Assembly (NCBI GenBank): GCA_025917655.1
Contig: CP084618.1
Coordinates: forward strand, 248,001 to 312,000
Reading direction: 5' to 3'
Length of the DNA: 64,000 bases
DNA from: Chlorella sorokiniana
Lineage: Eukaryota > Chlorophyta > Trebouxiophyceae > Chlorellales > Chlorellaceae
The translations under genes were made by a program, and so were the position numbers. Each line of letters begins with the position of its first letter. Position 1 is the first letter of the stretch. Below the pieces are notes generated by a model that made no database searches, was not told the origin of the DNA, and saw only the letters and a list, made by a program, of their open reading frames with translations. Shown in pieces: positions 54,911 to 64,000 of the stretch.

Positions 54911-55790
54911 CGCGGCGGGCAGGGGGCTGGCGCGCGCCCGGTGCCGTTGTCCGCGTCCGCAGCTCCTGCTGAGCTGAGGCCGAGTGTCTGGCGGCCCTAG
55001 CGAGCCTCGGGGTGGGCCCCCGGGGCAGAGTGTGTTGAGGGCGCGCTGCCTGCGCTGCCGGGGAGGCTTCCTGCGCTCGTAGAAGCCGCCTTTGCTCGCA
55101 CTGCACTGAAAGCCGGCGATAGACTGCTGCCGAGCGAAAGCGCCAGCCGAGTTCCTGCAGGGCACTTGAGGACCGTGCGGTCGGCGGCTTCCAGGGCAGC
55201 TTATCCCTCCCTTTAGTGTCGGTATGCGGTTCAGGGGCGGGACGACGCGGGTGCACGAGGGCTGGGACGGCAGCAGCGATCACCTTGCTGTTGAAGGCTG
55301 GTGCTTGGTTGTGAAGTTGAAAGGAGGGCATGCATTTGCACAGTGCTTTCGAGCACTGCCAGGGCAAGCTTGCGCAGCTGCGGGAAGCCCTGCTGAGCTG
55401 CACAGCAGGGCCATGGGGGAGGGCACGGCTTGGTATTTGAAGGGGAGACAGCGCCTTGCGCTTGTGGTACGTGAATTAGAGGTCCGGGTTGAAAGCTGTG
55501 CACGCTCTTCTGCGATCGCCAGCCTTGAACAGAGTTTGAGGCAGCCCTGGTCGCTGCGGGCCTGGCAGCTGCGACTTTGAAGACCTCGGAGACTGTGAGG
55601 AGGGGGCCACCGGTTGGGCGCTCCACCTGCCATCCCCACAGCCCGCCGACGCCGACGCCAGCAAGCCCGCCGGCTCGCTTGGGCGCGGTCGCTGGCCGCT
55701 TGCACCGAGCCGCTGGCGCACCAGCTCCATCGGGCAACCCACGATAGCAGCGGCAGCCGGGCGGACCAGCCTCGCGCGGCGACGGGCGGC
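54911..55790. promoter_or_regulatory. Shared upstream region of the GARP and DYRK genes
   Basis: 880 bp between two divergent start codons, holding both promoters and leaders. It is less GC-rich in its middle than the flanking exons. I did not find a defined cis-element such as an evening element. Confidence 0.5.
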
Positions 55791-63000
<7,210 letters not shown>

Positions 63001-63060
63001 TTTGACTCGAAGCAAGATCCTGCACACAAACCACACAGTTGCTTCAAATTATTGTTGAGC

Positions 63061-63065
63061 TGTAA
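63061..63065 (+). terminator. TGTAA polyadenylation signal for the DYRK gene
   Basis: TGTAA lies 61 nt past the stop codon, matching the chlorophyte signal. Confidence 0.5.
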
Positions 63066-63267
63066 CGCATGCCATCAAACTAGGCGGCCTTGCTTGGTGC
63101 TTAGCCTCCGGAAGATCGGCGGTGCGCTGCGCGCTGTGCCCCACCTGACTTGGTGAAACTTCCTTTGCTTTTTCTGGTGTGTGTGTGGGTGTGTGTGGGA
63201 GGGGGCGCGCGGCAGGGGGGGGAAGGGGGCGGGCGGGCGGCGCTCATGTTATGTTATGTTATGTTAT

Positions 63268-63444
63268 GTTACACTGGTTTAACGACTGCCTTCGGGACAA
63301 TCACTGTCCCTCGCAGACGGGGCATAGGGCCCATGCAACTCAGACGCAAAGTGTTGTGTTATGTTACACTGGTTTAACGTCCGCCTTCGGGACAATCACT
63401 GTCCCTCGCAGACGGGGCATAGGCCCATGCAACTCAGACGCAAA
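63268..63444 (-). repeat. Duplicated LINE 3' tail (two copies, 95-bp spacing)
   Basis: Copy 1 is 63268-63350 and copy 2 is 63363-63444. They differ by one or two substitutions and one G. They are separated by GTGTTGTGTTAT, which on the minus strand resembles a short TAACA-type tail. Confidence 0.92.
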
Positions 63445-63746
63445 CGGGCCCATCCCTGTTGCAGCCTGAGGCAGCAGACAGGAATGGGCAGGCCCTCAAA
63501 ACCGGGAACTCATCAGGCCAGCAGCGCACGGGAGTCAAAGCCCGGGCCCGCGCACCCCCATCGCGCCGAGGTGAAGATGCAAGATGCGGCAAGCACACGG
63601 GATGGCAAGCAAGCATGCACGCAAAGCATGATGACAAGGATGCAGAGCAAGGAAAAACTGTGAAAGAGTCAGAAAAGGCAAGGAAGAATCCAACGCAAGC
63701 CGGGCACGGGCTGGCGGGGGCCGCGAGAACGGCGACGTTGGCCCAC

Positions 63747-64000
63747 TCAAGCCGGGGTCGCCTCGCGCTGGGGCTGGGGCTCGACTCGCGCCGCGGGTGT
63801 CGTCTCCAGCCAACGATAGACGGTAGCAGTGGTGCACAAAGCTAGCCACCGCCACCGAATCCTGCGCAAGGAACTGTGCCAAGGTTCCCCGCCCCGCCAA
63901 CGGACCGCAAGGCGGACCCCGACCGACCCCAAAAAGGGACTCATGTAATCGGCACGCAAGCGGGCATACTTTGGGCAGTCAAGCACCATGTGATGCTCGT
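63747..64000 (-). CDS. LINE ORF2 C-terminal end (partial)
   Basis: The visible frame, reading in from beyond the window, contains MVLDCPKYARLRADYM, which resembles the zinc-knuckle-like H..L.CP.Y...R segment after the reverse transcriptase domain in LINE ORF2 proteins. It continues VYRWLETTPAARVEPQPQ to a stop at 63747. The polymerase domain itself is outside the window, so activity cannot be judged. Confidence 0.65.
   Translation of the reverse strand, partial: EHHMVLDCPKYARLRADYMSPFLGSVGVRLAVRWRGGEPWHSSLRRIRWRWLALCTTATVYRWLETTPAARVEPQPQREATPA

Larger units (their letters stand above)
63246..64000 (-). mobile_element. 3' end of a LINE (non-LTR) retrotransposon, extends beyond the window
   Basis: Read on the minus strand, the element ends with GACGTTAAACCAGTGTAACA and then about five TAACA units (63246-63271), a simple-repeat tail typical of algal and plant LINEs. 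A stem-loop GGACAGTGATTGTCC precedes the tail. Upstream on the same strand is the C-terminal end of a reverse-transcriptase-type frame (63747 onward). The 5' part lies beyond the right edge. Confidence 0.75.

Overview
The window looks like nuclear DNA of a very GC-rich green alga, most likely a trebouxiophyte of the Chlorella/Micractinium type. This is inferred from about ten multi-exon genes with short GT-AG introns, alanine/glycine-rich low-complexity coding sequence, a chloroplast-targeted plant-type THIC, a plant-type DYRK kinase, and a LINE tail like those of chlorophyte genomes. I saw no operon, no CRISPR array and no convincing tRNA or rRNA gene.

Layout, left to right. The 3' end of a MYND zinc-finger gene (+). 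Three SAM-dependent methyltransferase genes: one class I enzyme (-) and a head-to-head pair of leucine-carboxyl-methyltransferase-family genes sharing a 0.38 kb promoter region. A 3.3 kb stretch with no gene I can support, rich in long fold-back (hairpin) sequences. A TLC-domain membrane protein (+). V-ATPase subunit E (-). A secreted Gly/Tyr-rich repeat protein with many Arg-Arg-Leu motifs (-). THIC, the thiamine pyrimidine synthase, in 19 exons (-). A coiled-coil protein with an 11-copy 96-bp coding minisatellite (-). A THADA/Trm732-like tRNA-methylation partner (-). A GT7-family (beta-1,4-galactosyltransferase-like) type II Golgi enzyme (+). A GARP/LUX-like transcription factor (-), divergent from a LisH + DYRK plant-type kinase (+). 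At the right edge is the 3' end of a LINE retrotransposon (-) with a duplicated 3' tail.

The genes do not form one pathway. They are mainly housekeeping (V-ATPase, THIC, THADA) and regulatory (GARP factor, DYRK) genes, several in divergent pairs with short shared promoter regions. Almost every conserved gene contains one or more single-base frame breaks, nearly all in short G/C runs. For V-ATPase E and THIC, correcting them gives exon sums that are exact multiples of three, so I read them as sequence or assembly errors and annotate the genes as intact. Exon boundaries quoted were read from splice signals and protein-family conservation by eye.
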